DNA from: JAGLQQ01 sp043806135
GTDB lineage: Bacteria; Omnitrophota; Gorgyraeia; B26-G9
Direction of reading: 5' to 3'
Assembly (NCBI GenBank): GCA_043806135.1
Contig: JAZDHG010000082.1
Coordinates: 1-27,741, forward strand
Length of the DNA: 27,741 bases
The position numbers and the translations under genes are program-made. Positions 14,297 to 21,577 of this stretch are shown here, in pieces. Each line of letters opens with the position of its first letter. The first letter of the stretch is position 1. The notes beneath the pieces were generated by a model that was not told where the DNA came from, made no database searches, and saw only the letters and a list, made by a program, of their open reading frames with translations.

Positions 14297-16426
14297 ATGG
14301 AACATACCTTAAATAACTTTGATTCCCCAATAACCGGCCAGCACATACACCTTATCAGCCAAAGGATCACTCTTTACCTGCGCCTGCTTTCATTAGACGA
14401 AAACAATGTTAGCGCGCTCACAGAACAAATTCTGCAGCGACTCAAAGTTGAATTAAAATCTTACGATAAAAAAGACTGGCCGGAGATAGCCTTAAAAGCC
14501 ACGCTGCAAGAGCTCAAGGATAAGGACATTGCGCCCGAAACAGGCTATCATCAGATTTTTAGCAATGCTTTCCAGCCCTATCCGCGGCGCATTCCCATGG
14601 GCTATAAAGAATTCGACCCTAAGAACGCTTTTTATAAGGATAAACACTGCGCTTCAATTTTAGCGATTAGGCGCTTTTTCTTCTTCAGCATTGTTCTGAT
14701 TTCAACTGCCATCGGAACGCTATCGATTAAAACAATCTTAAGCCCGAAGAATATTTCCGTAATTGAATGGACAATTATCGTGATCTTCACCTTTCTTTTC
14801 GGCTGGATCGCCATGAATTTCTGGACCATTGTTTTCGGCTTCTTTATCTCTCTGGGAAAAAAAGACAAACTAATCGAGATTCCTTCAGCACCCCGGCCAA
14901 TTCCGGAAAACTTAAAAGTAGCCTTAATCATGCCTGTTCATAATGAAGAAGTGCCCTGCATCTTCGCGGCTTTACGCGCGATGTACGACACGATTAAAGA
15001 AGCAGATGTGCTTTCGCATTTTGACATCTATATCCTGAGTGATTCCACAAGTAAAGCCCACGGCATTGCTGAAGAAATCTATTGGGCCAGGCTCTGCAAA
15101 GACGTAGACGGCTTTGGAAAGATTTTTTACCGCCGGCGAAAATTACGCATCCATAAAAAAAGCGGCAATGTCAGTGATTTCTGCCGGCGTTGGGCATGGC
15201 AGTATAAATATATGATCACTCTTGACGCTGACAGTCTCATGGACGGCGAAACTCTGGTCAGAATGGTAAACACAATGGAAAACCACCCTGAGCGCGGGAT
15301 CCTGCAGACCGCGCCCATGGCCATTAACCAAACCAGCCTGATTGCCCGGCTCCAGCAATTCGCCAGTCATGTATATGGTCCGCTTTTTTTTGTCGGCCTG
15401 CAGTTCTGGCAGCTGGATGAGTCAGGATTCTGGGGGCACAATGCCATAATTCGGCTGGATCCGTTTATAAAATACTGCGCCCTACCGCAACTTCCCGGCC
15501 GGCCTCCTTTTGGCGGAGAAATCCTGAGCCATGATTTTGTGGAAGCCGCGCTCATGCGCCGGGCAGGATGGGGTGTGTGGTTGACCCATGAACTTGAAAA
15601 CAGCTATGAAGAACTGCCCCCTAATCTTCTGCAGGAACTCTCACGCGACAAACGCTGGTGCCAAGGCAATATCCAGCATTTAAGGCTTTTATTCATGCCG
15701 GGAATACGCCTTGGACACAAAATTCTTTTTCTTCAGGGCAACCTGTTTTACTTTTCATCGCTGATGTGGTTTTTCTTATTGATTTTAATGACTGCCAATG
15801 CCATTGCTAATTTTTCACAAAAACCAATCTATTTCACTTCAGAACTAAGCCTTTTTCCAGCGTGGACTGTAGAATATCTTGGCCTGTCATCACTGCTCCT
15901 AAGCGCAACAGCAGTGTTTCTTTTTACCCCCAAAATACTAAGCTTCATCCTTATTGTGATTGATCCTCAAAAAAGAGGCCAATTCGGAGGCGCGTGGAGG
16001 CTGGGGATTAGCATCATTCTGGAAACTGTTTTTTCCACAATCCTGGCGCCATTACGCATGATGTTCCACACATGGTATGTTCTTTTAAACCTGACTGTAC
16101 CGAAATTCAGTTGGGGCAGTCAAGCAAGGCTTCTGAAAAAAACATCTTTTCGCGAGGCCTTTCAAGCGCATTGGCCGGCAACAGTGTTCGCGCTGGTCTG
16201 GGCAGGGATCACTTATGCGATTAACCAAACCCTGTTCTTATGGGTATCGGCGATTGTAACCCCGTTAATCCTGGGAATTCCCATATCAATCTTTTACAGC
16301 TATTCTTCAGTAGGGCTATTTTTCCGCAAACTCGGGCTCTTCCTGGTACCCACTGAAACCGCTCCTTCAAAAGTTATTAAGGAATATCAACAGCTGCTAA
16401 GCAATAGAGTTAGTTCCAATAGATGA
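14297..16426 (+). CDS. opgH: Glucans biosynthesis glucosyltransferase H
   Basis: OpgH is an inner-membrane GT2 enzyme that polymerises UDP-glucose into beta-1,2-glucan and exports it to the periplasm. The 709-residue protein has two N-terminal helices (about 124-150 and 157-186), then the catalytic domain with PVHNEE (213-218), SDST (248-251), the metal-binding DADS (310-313), HDFVEAALMRRAGW (412-425) and RDKRWCQGN (450-458, the Q/RxxRW product-binding motif), and at least five C-terminal helices. It is shorter than E. coli OpgH (847), chiefly at the N-terminus and the extreme C-terminus. AAAGG lies 5 bases before ATG inside a small palindrome ACCTTT-T-AAAGGT (14281-14293) that could mask it. 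It forms a two-gene operon with opgG. Confidence 0.96.
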   Translation: MEHTLNNFDSPITGQHIHLISQRITLYLRLLSLDENNVSALTEQILQRLKVELKSYDKKDWPEIALKATLQELKDKDIAPETGYHQIFSNAFQPYPRRIPMGYKEFDPKNAFYKDKHCASILAIRRFFFFSIVLISTAIGTLSIKTILSPKNISVIEWTIIVIFTFLFGWIAMNFWTIVFGFFISLGKKDKLIEIPSAPRPIPENLKVALIMPVHNEEVPCIFAALRAMYDTIKEADVLSHFDIYILSDSTSKAHGIAEEIYWARLCKDVDGFGKIFYRRRKLRIHKKSGNVSDFCRRWAWQYKYMITLDADSLMDGETLVRMVNTMENHPERGILQTAPMAINQTSLIARLQQFASHVYGPLFFVGLQFWQLDESGFWGHNAIIRLDPFIKYCALPQLPGRPPFGGEILSHDFVEAALMRRAGWGVWLTHELENSYEELPPNLLQELSRDKRWCQGNIQHLRLLFMPGIRLGHKILFLQGNLFYFSSLMWFFLLILMTANAIANFSQKPIYFTSELSLFPAWTVEYLGLSSLLLSATAVFLFTPKILSFILIVIDPQKRGQFGGAWRLGISIILETVFSTILAPLRMMFHTWYVLLNLTVPKFSWGSQARLLKKTSFREAFQAHWPATVFALVWAGITYAINQTLFLWVSAIVTPLILGIPISIFYSYSSVGLFFRKLGLFLVPTETAPSKVIKEYQQLLSNRVSSNR

Positions 16427-16439
16427 TTATTTAGAAAAA

Positions 16440-16625
16440 CTGGGAGAAAGACTTTGGGGCAGGGCAATCGAACGTCGTGTCGCACCTTCCGTTTGCTCTT
16501 GGCAAACAGAGCAGTACTAAGGTGTCCACTCCATGGGGGCAACCCTTATGGTTCCCCCTATCTCTTCGCTTGTCTCCTTCCTTAAGCAGGGAACAACAAA
16601 ATGCAGGGGTTTTGCAATGCAACAT
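16440..16625. other. GC-rich structured intergenic block of unknown nature
   Basis: After opgH comes about 185 bp that do not resemble the AT-rich intergenic DNA elsewhere. It can form GTTTGC-TCTTG-GCAAAC (about 16490-16506) and GGGG-C-AACC-CTTAT-GGTT-C-CCCC (about 16534-16557). Short open frames exist on both strands but none has a ribosome binding site or a recognisable product. It could be a degenerate repeat or a non-coding RNA. Confidence 0.35.
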
Positions 16626-16652
16626 TTACCCTTTCAGAATATCGACAAAGAT

Positions 16653-16810
16653 TAGCTAATGGCTAATAGCTTAAAATTAAGTAGCGAGGAGCGAGGAGCA
16701 AGTAGCGAGAAAAAACAAATACTTATGAAAGTAGCGAGAGACTGAAGGATGATGGACGAAAAACAGACTGTAGACCATTGGCCATTGACCATTAGCTATT
16801 AGCCATTGCC
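16653..16810 (+). repeat. Mosaic of short dispersed repeat modules
   Basis: Modules: a 36-bp stretch at 16653-16688 ending in AAGTAGCGAG; further GTAGCGAG copies at 16712-16719 and 16731-16738 with GAGCGAGGAGC between; GACTGAAGGATGATGGACGA at about 16740-16759; then CCATTG-type repeats with TTAGCTATTAGCCATTG to 16809. The first and third modules recur, without the 50 bp in between, on the minus strand at 27562-27615. Confidence 0.8.
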
Positions 16811-16828
16811 CAAAAGCTGGATGCATCT

Positions 16829-16857
16829 TTGACAAAAACATGCTTTTATGTTACATT
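16829..16857 (+). promoter_or_regulatory. Consensus promoter giving a leaderless lipoprotein transcript
   Basis: TTGACA (16829-16834, perfect -35), 17 bp, TACATT (16852-16857) preceded by TGT (extended -10). The A of ATG 16864 is the seventh base after the -10 and would be the transcription start. No Shine-Dalgarno lies before the ATG. Confidence 0.7.
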
Positions 16858-16863
16858 CAGCCT

Positions 16864-17448
16864 ATGAATAAAACATCCCAGTATATAGCGGTTTTTCTAA
16901 TATTCTCACTCATTCTGCCCGGCTGCACCACAATGAAAAAAAAATCATCTGTATTTGCGCACGGAATGACCGAGGCACAGGTCATTGAGCTCTGGGGACA
17001 ACCCGCAGAAAAGGTCAAGGTCGGCTTAAGCAAAAATAATTATCCCGTGGAAGTCTGGACTTATCACCAGAAAGCACTTGCATTATTGAGAAAGGAAGAA
17101 TACTGCGTGCTTATCTTTGTAGACGGTGAACTTTATAACTGGGCGATCAATGAACCTGACTTTATCTTTCAGGAGCTGGTTAAACTGGGCACACTAAAAC
17201 CGGGAGCAACTGATTTCACCCGTTCGCAAGACCAAAAATCCATGCAGGATGCGGCAAACCAGGCGGAACAGACAAGAAAAATGATGGAAGTGATCCGCAC
17301 TTACAATTTTTTCCAGAATACGCAAAGAGATATGCAAACAATGCAGGACATAAAAACCATGCAGAACATAAGGAACATGCAGCAACAGCGCCCTCTGCTT
17401 CCGCCTCCTCCGCCGCAAAGTCCGGCACGGCCTCTTAGACAAAACTAA
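16864..17448 (+). CDS. BamE/SmpA-like lipoprotein with Met/Gln-rich tail
   Basis: A 194-residue predicted lipoprotein. Residues 1-21 are a lipoprotein signal ending in LILPGC; the Cys would be lipidated. A SmpA/OmlA-like domain follows (HGMTEAQVIELWGQPAEKVK, then VEVWTYHQKA, then CVLIFVDGELYNW), a fold often found in outer-membrane assembly factors such as BamE. From about residue 115 it changes character: a helical, Gln/Met-rich tail (QRDMQTMQDIKTMQNIRNMQ) and a proline run (LLPPPPPQSPARP) to the end. The frame is open to an ATG at 16840, but ATG 16864 starts the signal sequence and sits exactly at the predicted transcription start. A related small lipoprotein lies at 22909. Confidence 0.75.
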   Translation: MNKTSQYIAVFLIFSLILPGCTTMKKKSSVFAHGMTEAQVIELWGQPAEKVKVGLSKNNYPVEVWTYHQKALALLRKEEYCVLIFVDGELYNWAINEPDFIFQELVKLGTLKPGATDFTRSQDQKSMQDAANQAEQTRKMMEVIRTYNFFQNTQRDMQTMQDIKTMQNIRNMQQQRPLLPPPPPQSPARPLRQN

Positions 17449-17493
17449 AAAATACCCGGTTGCAACCCACAGGGTTATAACTTAGGTTATTAC

Positions 17494-17522
17494 TCGACAA
17501 GCTATATCAAAAGATATACAAT
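17494..17522 (+). promoter_or_regulatory. Predicted promoter of the HEAT-repeat gene
   Basis: TCGACA (17494-17499), 17 bp, TACAAT (17517-17522); each hexamer differs from consensus at one base. Start near 17530, about 29 bases before the ATG, with AGGA 8 bases upstream of it. Confidence 0.6.
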
Positions 17523-17558
17523 ATTTTTAGCAGAAACAGCTGCTTACAGGAAAATAAT

Positions 17559-18050
17559 ATGGATAATAAAAAAATATTGCAAGATCTGCTGAATATGCTA
17601 AAAGATGTAAATCCTTTTTCCAGAAAACAGGCAATCAAATTACTGGAAAAAAGAGGGAACAAATCAGTTCTTCCCGCTTTAATCGATGTTCTTTTAAACG
17701 ACTCTGATTCAATCGTACGTCATGCAGCTGCTCAGGCTTTTCAAAAAAAACTCGCGGATAGAAGTATAGGGCCGGCTCTTATTAAAGCTCTAAAAGATCC
17801 TGACATGTATGTGCGCGGCGCCGCAGCTGCGGCACTCGGCATAATAAAGGATAAAACAGCTGTGTCTGAGCTTTGCCTGGCATTAGAAGACAAGGAAGCT
17901 CATGTTCGCTGGGCTGCGGCAATTCCTCTGGGAAAAATCGGTGATGCATCCGTTATCCCCGCATTAAAAAAGCTCCTGAATAATCCGGGAGAGCCGGGCA
18001 ATGTAAGAATAGCCGCAAAAGAGGCCCTGGCACAGCTGGAGAATAAATAG
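17559..18050 (+). CDS. HEAT-repeat (PBS-lyase type) protein
   Basis: A 163-residue soluble protein made of four to five HEAT repeats: NPFSRKQAIKLLEKRGNKSV, DSIVRHAAAQAFQKK, DMYVRGAAAAALGIIKDKTA, EAHVRWAAAIPLGKIGDASV, and GNVRIAAKEALAQL. The repeat unit (D/x-x-V-R-x-A-A-A-x-A-L-G-x-I-x-D) is the PBS-lyase HEAT pattern. Such proteins are usually adaptors for protein binding; no signal peptide is present, so it is probably cytoplasmic. It appears to be a single-gene unit with its own promoter. No specific partner can be named. Confidence 0.88.
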   Translation: MDNKKILQDLLNMLKDVNPFSRKQAIKLLEKRGNKSVLPALIDVLLNDSDSIVRHAAAQAFQKKLADRSIGPALIKALKDPDMYVRGAAAAALGIIKDKTAVSELCLALEDKEAHVRWAAAIPLGKIGDASVIPALKKLLNNPGEPGNVRIAAKEALAQLENK

Positions 18051-18197
18051 GGCGCGCTGAAAAAGTCAAAAATGTTGTTTGTATCGACAATGGGATAATA
18101 TAAAAGTTACGTTATTTTGTTTAATAAGTGCAAGGTTTTTAACCAATGTTTCGTAAAAAGCTTGCACTTGTGCAAATTAAAAATCACCACGCGCCCT

Positions 18198-18279
18198 TGA
18201 TTACAACGATTAATAATGATTCCAGAGATAACTTCATCGGGCATTTATCGCTGTAATCATCTTTTGATCACTGTAATCA
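18198..18279. repeat. TGATTACA/TGTAATCA repeats upstream of the exported nuclease
   Basis: TGATTACA at 18198-18205 and TGTAATCA at 18252-18259 and 18272-18279: one inverted and two direct copies, the latter 20 bp apart (start to start). They could be operator half sites or part of the GATTACA-type dispersed repeats seen at 5663. Confidence 0.45.
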
Positions 18280-18305
18280 GGTCTGCTGGCTTTTTTCAGC
18301 AGACC
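18280..18305 (+). promoter_or_regulatory. Perfect 9-bp hairpin directly before an RBS
   Basis: GGTCTGCTG (18280-18288) pairs with CAGCAGACC (18297-18305) around GCTTTTTT. There is no T tract after the stem, so it is not a typical terminator in this direction. The RBS (TAGGAG, 18311-18316) and TTG start of the nuclease gene follow within 20 bp. It could stabilise the mRNA 5' end or control translation. Confidence 0.5.
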
Positions 18306-18322
18306 CTAAATAGGAGTATGTC

Positions 18323-19603
18323 TTGAAAATCAAAATCAGACTGCTAGTATCTTTAATCATTATGATTTCTTTCTCCTGCCCTGCTCAGGCCAAAATATTT
18401 AAAATAGCAAGTTATAATCTTGAAAACCTCTTTGACCTTGTCCGGAACGGAACAGAATATTCAGAATATATCCCGAACAATCCTTACGGGTGGAACAAAC
18501 AAAACTTCAACATCAAGCTGAACAATACCGCCAAAGTAATAAAAGAATTGGCCCCCGATATAATCGCCCTGCAAGAGATAGAATCTGAGAAAGCACTCAT
18601 TGGCCTTAAGGAAAGATTAAAGGAATTTGATGTCGATTATCCCTATTTTGCAATTGCTGATTCCAAACCCACAGCTGTAAAGTGTGCTCTGCTTTCCAAA
18701 TTTCCCATCACTAGAAAAAAGGAAATGAAAATTGGCAATAAATCTGCAAGAAATATTCTTATGGCTACGGTAAATATCGATAATACCCATTTGATCCTTT
18801 TTATCAATCACTGGAAATCAAAGCAAGGCCCTGAAAGCATGCGGATCGCTTACGCAAAAGCTTTAAAAAAGGAAATAGAAAAAATAACAACTTCCACTGA
18901 TTTCATAATATTGGGTGATTTCAATTCTAACTACAACGAATACGAAACCTTCCTTACCTCCTCAAAACTTAATAACACTTCAGGCATAACAGGTATAAAC
19001 CATATTCTCAAAACAGTAAAGAACCGGCAGTTTGTAAATGAAAGTATTCTGATGGGAGAAAATAATTCAGGATATCTATACAACTTATGGCTTGAATTAG
19101 ACGTTAATAAGCGCTGGTCCTATGATTTTTTAGGTGAAAATAGCAGTCCCGATTCAATAATTTTAGGATTTGCGCTTTATGACAATAAAGGAATTTCTTA
19201 TGTAGATAATTCATTCGACAGGTTCAATCCTGATTATCTATTTAAAGGCGATGAAATATACCGCTGGCAGCGCTCAGAAAGAGGTAATGGCAAACACCTG
19301 GGTGAGGGATATTCAGACCACCTGCCTGTTTTTGCTTATTTTTCCACTGAGCCGTTTCAGGCTAAAGTTAGTTCTGTTTCCGATAACGACACGGCTTCTT
19401 CAAAAAAGCTGTCCGAAGAAGAGCTGGTAGATGTAAACAACGCAACAGAATCCCAGCTTCAGACAATACCCGGCATCGGCCCTAGTTTAGCTGAAAGGAT
19501 CAGCAGGAAACGACCATATACAAACATCAATGACCTACTTAAGGTAAAAGGAATCGGCAAGAAAAAACTTGATAATTTACGCCAATATATTATCATAAAA
19601 TAA
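18323..19603 (+). CDS. Exported EEP-family nuclease/phosphatase with ComEA-like HhH tail
   Basis: A 426-residue protein. Residues 1-23 form a signal peptide (KIKIR, hydrophobic core, cleavage after PAQA). An endonuclease/exonuclease/phosphatase domain follows: SYNLENLFD near 30-38, ALQEIES (metal-binding Glu) near 84-90, NHWKSKQGP near 165, LGDFNSNYNEYE near 195-206 and a final SDHLPVFAYF near 332-341 (catalytic His). After a Ser-rich linker, residues about 365-426 make a double helix-hairpin-helix DNA-binding module of ComEA type (VDVNNATESQLQTIPGIG; LLKVKGIGKKKLDNLRQYI). The start is TTG at 18323 with AGGAG 6 bases upstream; ATG at 18318 is out of frame. The combination suggests an extracytoplasmic DNase, perhaps for nutrient DNA or DNA uptake. 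Confidence 0.85.
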   Translation: MKIKIRLLVSLIIMISFSCPAQAKIFKIASYNLENLFDLVRNGTEYSEYIPNNPYGWNKQNFNIKLNNTAKVIKELAPDIIALQEIESEKALIGLKERLKEFDVDYPYFAIADSKPTAVKCALLSKFPITRKKEMKIGNKSARNILMATVNIDNTHLILFINHWKSKQGPESMRIAYAKALKKEIEKITTSTDFIILGDFNSNYNEYETFLTSSKLNNTSGITGINHILKTVKNRQFVNESILMGENNSGYLYNLWLELDVNKRWSYDFLGENSSPDSIILGFALYDNKGISYVDNSFDRFNPDYLFKGDEIYRWQRSERGNGKHLGEGYSDHLPVFAYFSTEPFQAKVSSVSDNDTASSKKLSEEELVDVNNATESQLQTIPGIGPSLAERISRKRPYTNINDLLKVKGIGKKKLDNLRQYIIIK

Positions 19604-19623
19604 GCGAAAATAATTATAGCGCA

Positions 19624-19642
19624 TAATCAATTAATTTGATTA
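19624..19642. promoter_or_regulatory. ArsR-like operator dyad upstream of the YeeE pair
   Basis: TAATCAA-TTAAT-TTGATTA: perfect 7-bp arms, 32 bp before the first YeeE/YedE start codon. ATCAA-Nx-TTGAT is the usual half-site pair of ArsR/SmtB-family repressors, some of which sense sulfide or persulfide. No regulator gene is adjacent. Confidence 0.45.
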
Positions 19643-19673
19643 ATCCAGGTTCTTAAAAGAAAAGGAGGGCAGG

Positions 19674-20213
19674 ATGAAAAATGCTTTTAGTAAGGCTGTT
19701 TGGAATCCCTATATTGCCGGGGCGCTGGTAGGCATTTTAGCAATTTCATCGGTGGTTATATCGACAAAGGTTTTAGGAAAACCCCAATATCTAGGCGCAT
19801 CAACAACTTTTGTCAGAGCAGCAGGATTAATTGAAAAAACATTCGTAGGAGAACATGTGGCGAAGAATGATTATTATCAAGCCGAGAAAGTAAAAGTTGA
19901 TTGGCAGATGCTATTTGTTTTCGGCATTCTTTTAGGAGCATTAATTTCTTCGTCTATAAGTAAGGATTTTAAATTAGAAAAAATCCCCCCTCTTTGGAAA
20001 GATTTCTTCGGAGAAAAAATAAGTGTAAGAGCCAGTTGGGCGATAATCGGCGGTATTGTCTCCATATTTGGCGCGCGTCTTGCCGGAGGATGTCCCAGCG
20101 GACATGGCATGAGCGGTATGATGCAGCTGGCTATAAGCAGTTTAATAGCTATGCTGTGTTTCCTTATTGGTGGCATAATTACAGCTCAATTATTATATAA
20201 AAGGAGGTCATAA
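19674..20213 (+). CDS. YeeE/YedE-family sulfur transporter, first half-subunit
   Basis: A 179-residue membrane protein of the Sulf_transp family with about four helices (about 15-32, 75-93, 118-137, 148-172). The diagnostic motif is GARLAGGCPSGHGMSGMMQL near residues 135-154, where the Cys corresponds to the sulfur-relay cysteine of YeeE/TsuA thiosulfate transporters. A periplasmic/loop segment (LGASTTFVRAAGLIEKTFVG) is also typical of the long half-protein. AAGGAGG lies 6 bases before ATG. It is followed after 1 bp by the second half, so both are made together, as in the PmpA/PmpB type split transporters. The likely cargo is a small sulfur species, not proven here. Confidence 0.88.
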   Translation: MKNAFSKAVWNPYIAGALVGILAISSVVISTKVLGKPQYLGASTTFVRAAGLIEKTFVGEHVAKNDYYQAEKVKVDWQMLFVFGILLGALISSSISKDFKLEKIPPLWKDFFGEKISVRASWAIIGGIVSIFGARLAGGCPSGHGMSGMMQLAISSLIAMLCFLIGGIITAQLLYKRRS

Positions 20214-20214
20214 G

Positions 20215-20739
20215 ATGGAACTGATGCTGGGACTAGGCACAGGTATTATTTTTGGGTTCCTTTTACAAAAAGGACAGGTATTACGTTTTGAAAAGCAAGT
20301 AGGTTTCCTTTGTTTGAAAGATATGACAATTATAAAATTCATGCTATCAGCTATGATTGTGGGGATGGTTGGGATATACCTTTTCAGCGATTTAGGAATG
20401 ATATCGCTTAAATTAAAAGGTACTCTTGTCGCAGCCCAAATCACAGGAGGATTGCTTTTTGGCATTGGCTGGGCTGTTTGCGGATATTGTCCGGGCACAT
20501 CCGTCGGCGCTCTGGGAGAAGGCAGATGGCATGCAATATGGGCAATAATAGGAATGTTGCTTGGGGCCGCTTTATATGCAGAAGTTTATCCTTTGATGAA
20601 AAATAATCTTTTATCTTGGGGTGATTTTGGAAAAATATCTATCCCTACAGCCACAGGAATAAATCACTGGATAATAATAATTCTTTTTATAGCCTGCGTA
20701 GCGGGATTTTTCCGCTGGTTGAAAAGTAAAAAACTTTGA
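20215..20739 (+). CDS. YeeE/YedE-family sulfur transporter, second half-subunit
   Basis: A 174-residue membrane protein with about five helices. GTGIIFGFLLQKGQ (about 8-21) and FGIGWAVCGYCPGTSVGALG (about 82-101) are the conserved halves of the pore; the Cys of GYCPGT aligns with the transported-sulfur cysteine. A strong AAGGAGG lies 8 bases before ATG and overlaps the end of the first half-gene. The operon ends at a hairpin shared with the convergent hydrolase gene. Assignment to the family is firm; the substrate (thiosulfate, sulfite or another sulfane) is open. Confidence 0.88.
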   Translation: MELMLGLGTGIIFGFLLQKGQVLRFEKQVGFLCLKDMTIIKFMLSAMIVGMVGIYLFSDLGMISLKLKGTLVAAQITGGLLFGIGWAVCGYCPGTSVGALGEGRWHAIWAIIGMLLGAALYAEVYPLMKNNLLSWGDFGKISIPTATGINHWIIIILFIACVAGFFRWLKSKKL

Positions 20740-20743
20740 TTTT

Positions 20744-20788
20744 AATAAAACCCTGGTTTAGCCAATCCGGTTAAATCGGGGTTTATTT
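20744..20788. terminator. Shared terminator between convergent genes
   Basis: AATAAA-x-CCC (20744-20753) pairs with GGG-x-TTTATT (20778-20787), and TTTA with TAAA further inside, giving an imperfect hairpin flanked by T and A runs. It overlaps the hydrolase stop codon and serves both directions. Confidence 0.6.
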
Positions 20789-21577
20789 TAAAGAAGAGAA
20801 GAACTCTTTCAGTTCCACTCGCACTTTTGATGCTGAAACAAAAAACCCGTCATTATGCATACCTTGCAGAAGAACAAACTTTTTCGGCTCTTTAGCTGCT
20901 TCAAATAACCGCCTGCCCATATTCAATGGCACGATATCATCAAATTCAGCGTGGAAATGAAGCTTAGGGGCTTTTACATGTGAAATTTTGGACAAGGAAT
21001 CGAGTTTAGTCTTAAGTAATATTGGAGGCAGCCAGGGATAAACGATTTTTGCCATGTCCGCTACACTGGTAAAGGTTCCCTCTGTTATAAGCCCGTCAAT
21101 ATCTACTCTTGATGCTAAATCTATAGCCAGCACGCCGCCGAGGGATTCTCCGTAAATTATAACCTTGTCCAATGGATATTTACGCCGGATATAATCAAAG
21201 GCCGCCTGAACATCCAGATACAATCCCTGCTCACCTGGCACTCCCTCACTCCTCCCGTAACCCCGGTAATCAAAAATAAAAAGGTTTACTCTAAGTTCAT
21301 TAAAAACCCTTATTTTATCCAGTCTATGGCTGATATTGCCGCCGTTGCCATGGATGAATATAACCGTTACCTTAGAATCTCCAGCCGGCACAAACCAGCC
21401 ATGAAGTTTAGTTTTATCTCTAGCGTTAAAGAAAACCTCTTCATAAGGAATACCTATATCAGAAGGAATGAATTCCAATTGCCTGGAAGGATAATACAAG
21501 CTGCTCTTTTCAAGATACCTTATATAAAAATAAAAACAGCTCATGAAAACAAGGGCTATAAGGATTTTTCTGATCAT
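20783..21577 (-). CDS. Membrane-anchored alpha/beta hydrolase (ABHD/Bem46-like)
   Basis: A 264-residue serine hydrolase with an N-terminal hydrophobic anchor (residues 5-20). Catalytic features: FIHGNGGN oxyanion region near 74-81, DYRGYGRSEG near 103-112, nucleophile Ser in YGESLGGVLA near 143-152, Asp in HAEFDDIVPLN near 208-218, and His in QGMHNDGFF near 238-246. The Y-Y-P-x-R-x-L-E-F segment after the anchor is typical of the Bem46/ABHD13/17 group. The substrate is unknown; an ester or acyl group on an envelope component is a guess from context. Its ATG overlaps the stop of the GT9 gene (ATGA), so translation is coupled. Confidence 0.88.
   Translation of the reverse strand: MIRKILIALVFMSCFYFYIRYLEKSSLYYPSRQLEFIPSDIGIPYEEVFFNARDKTKLHGWFVPAGDSKVTVIFIHGNGGNISHRLDKIRVFNELRVNLFIFDYRGYGRSEGVPGEQGLYLDVQAAFDYIRRKYPLDKVIIYGESLGGVLAIDLASRVDIDGLITEGTFTSVADMAKIVYPWLPPILLKTKLDSLSKISHVKAPKLHFHAEFDDIVPLNMGRRLFEAAKEPKKFVLLQGMHNDGFFVSASKVRVELKEFFSSLK

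Noticed and set aside
16460..16480. tRNA T-arm-like GGCAATCGAAC
   Set aside because: No matching acceptor, anticodon or D arm could be built around it.
16431..16659. Two overlapping 60-64-codon frames on opposite strands
   Set aside because: No SD, no recognisable domain; the sequence is better described as structured non-coding DNA.
16653..16810. CRISPR array or tandem repeat locus
   Set aside because: Repeats differ in length and spacing, no constant spacer size exists, and no cas genes are near.
17194..17442. Long antisense frames opposite the lipoprotein tail
   Set aside because: They are shadows of the Met/Gln and proline codons, without start signals.
17464..17478. Terminator after the 16864 lipoprotein gene (AACCC-ACA-GGGTT)
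   Set aside because: Only 5 bp with a 3-base loop and no T tract.
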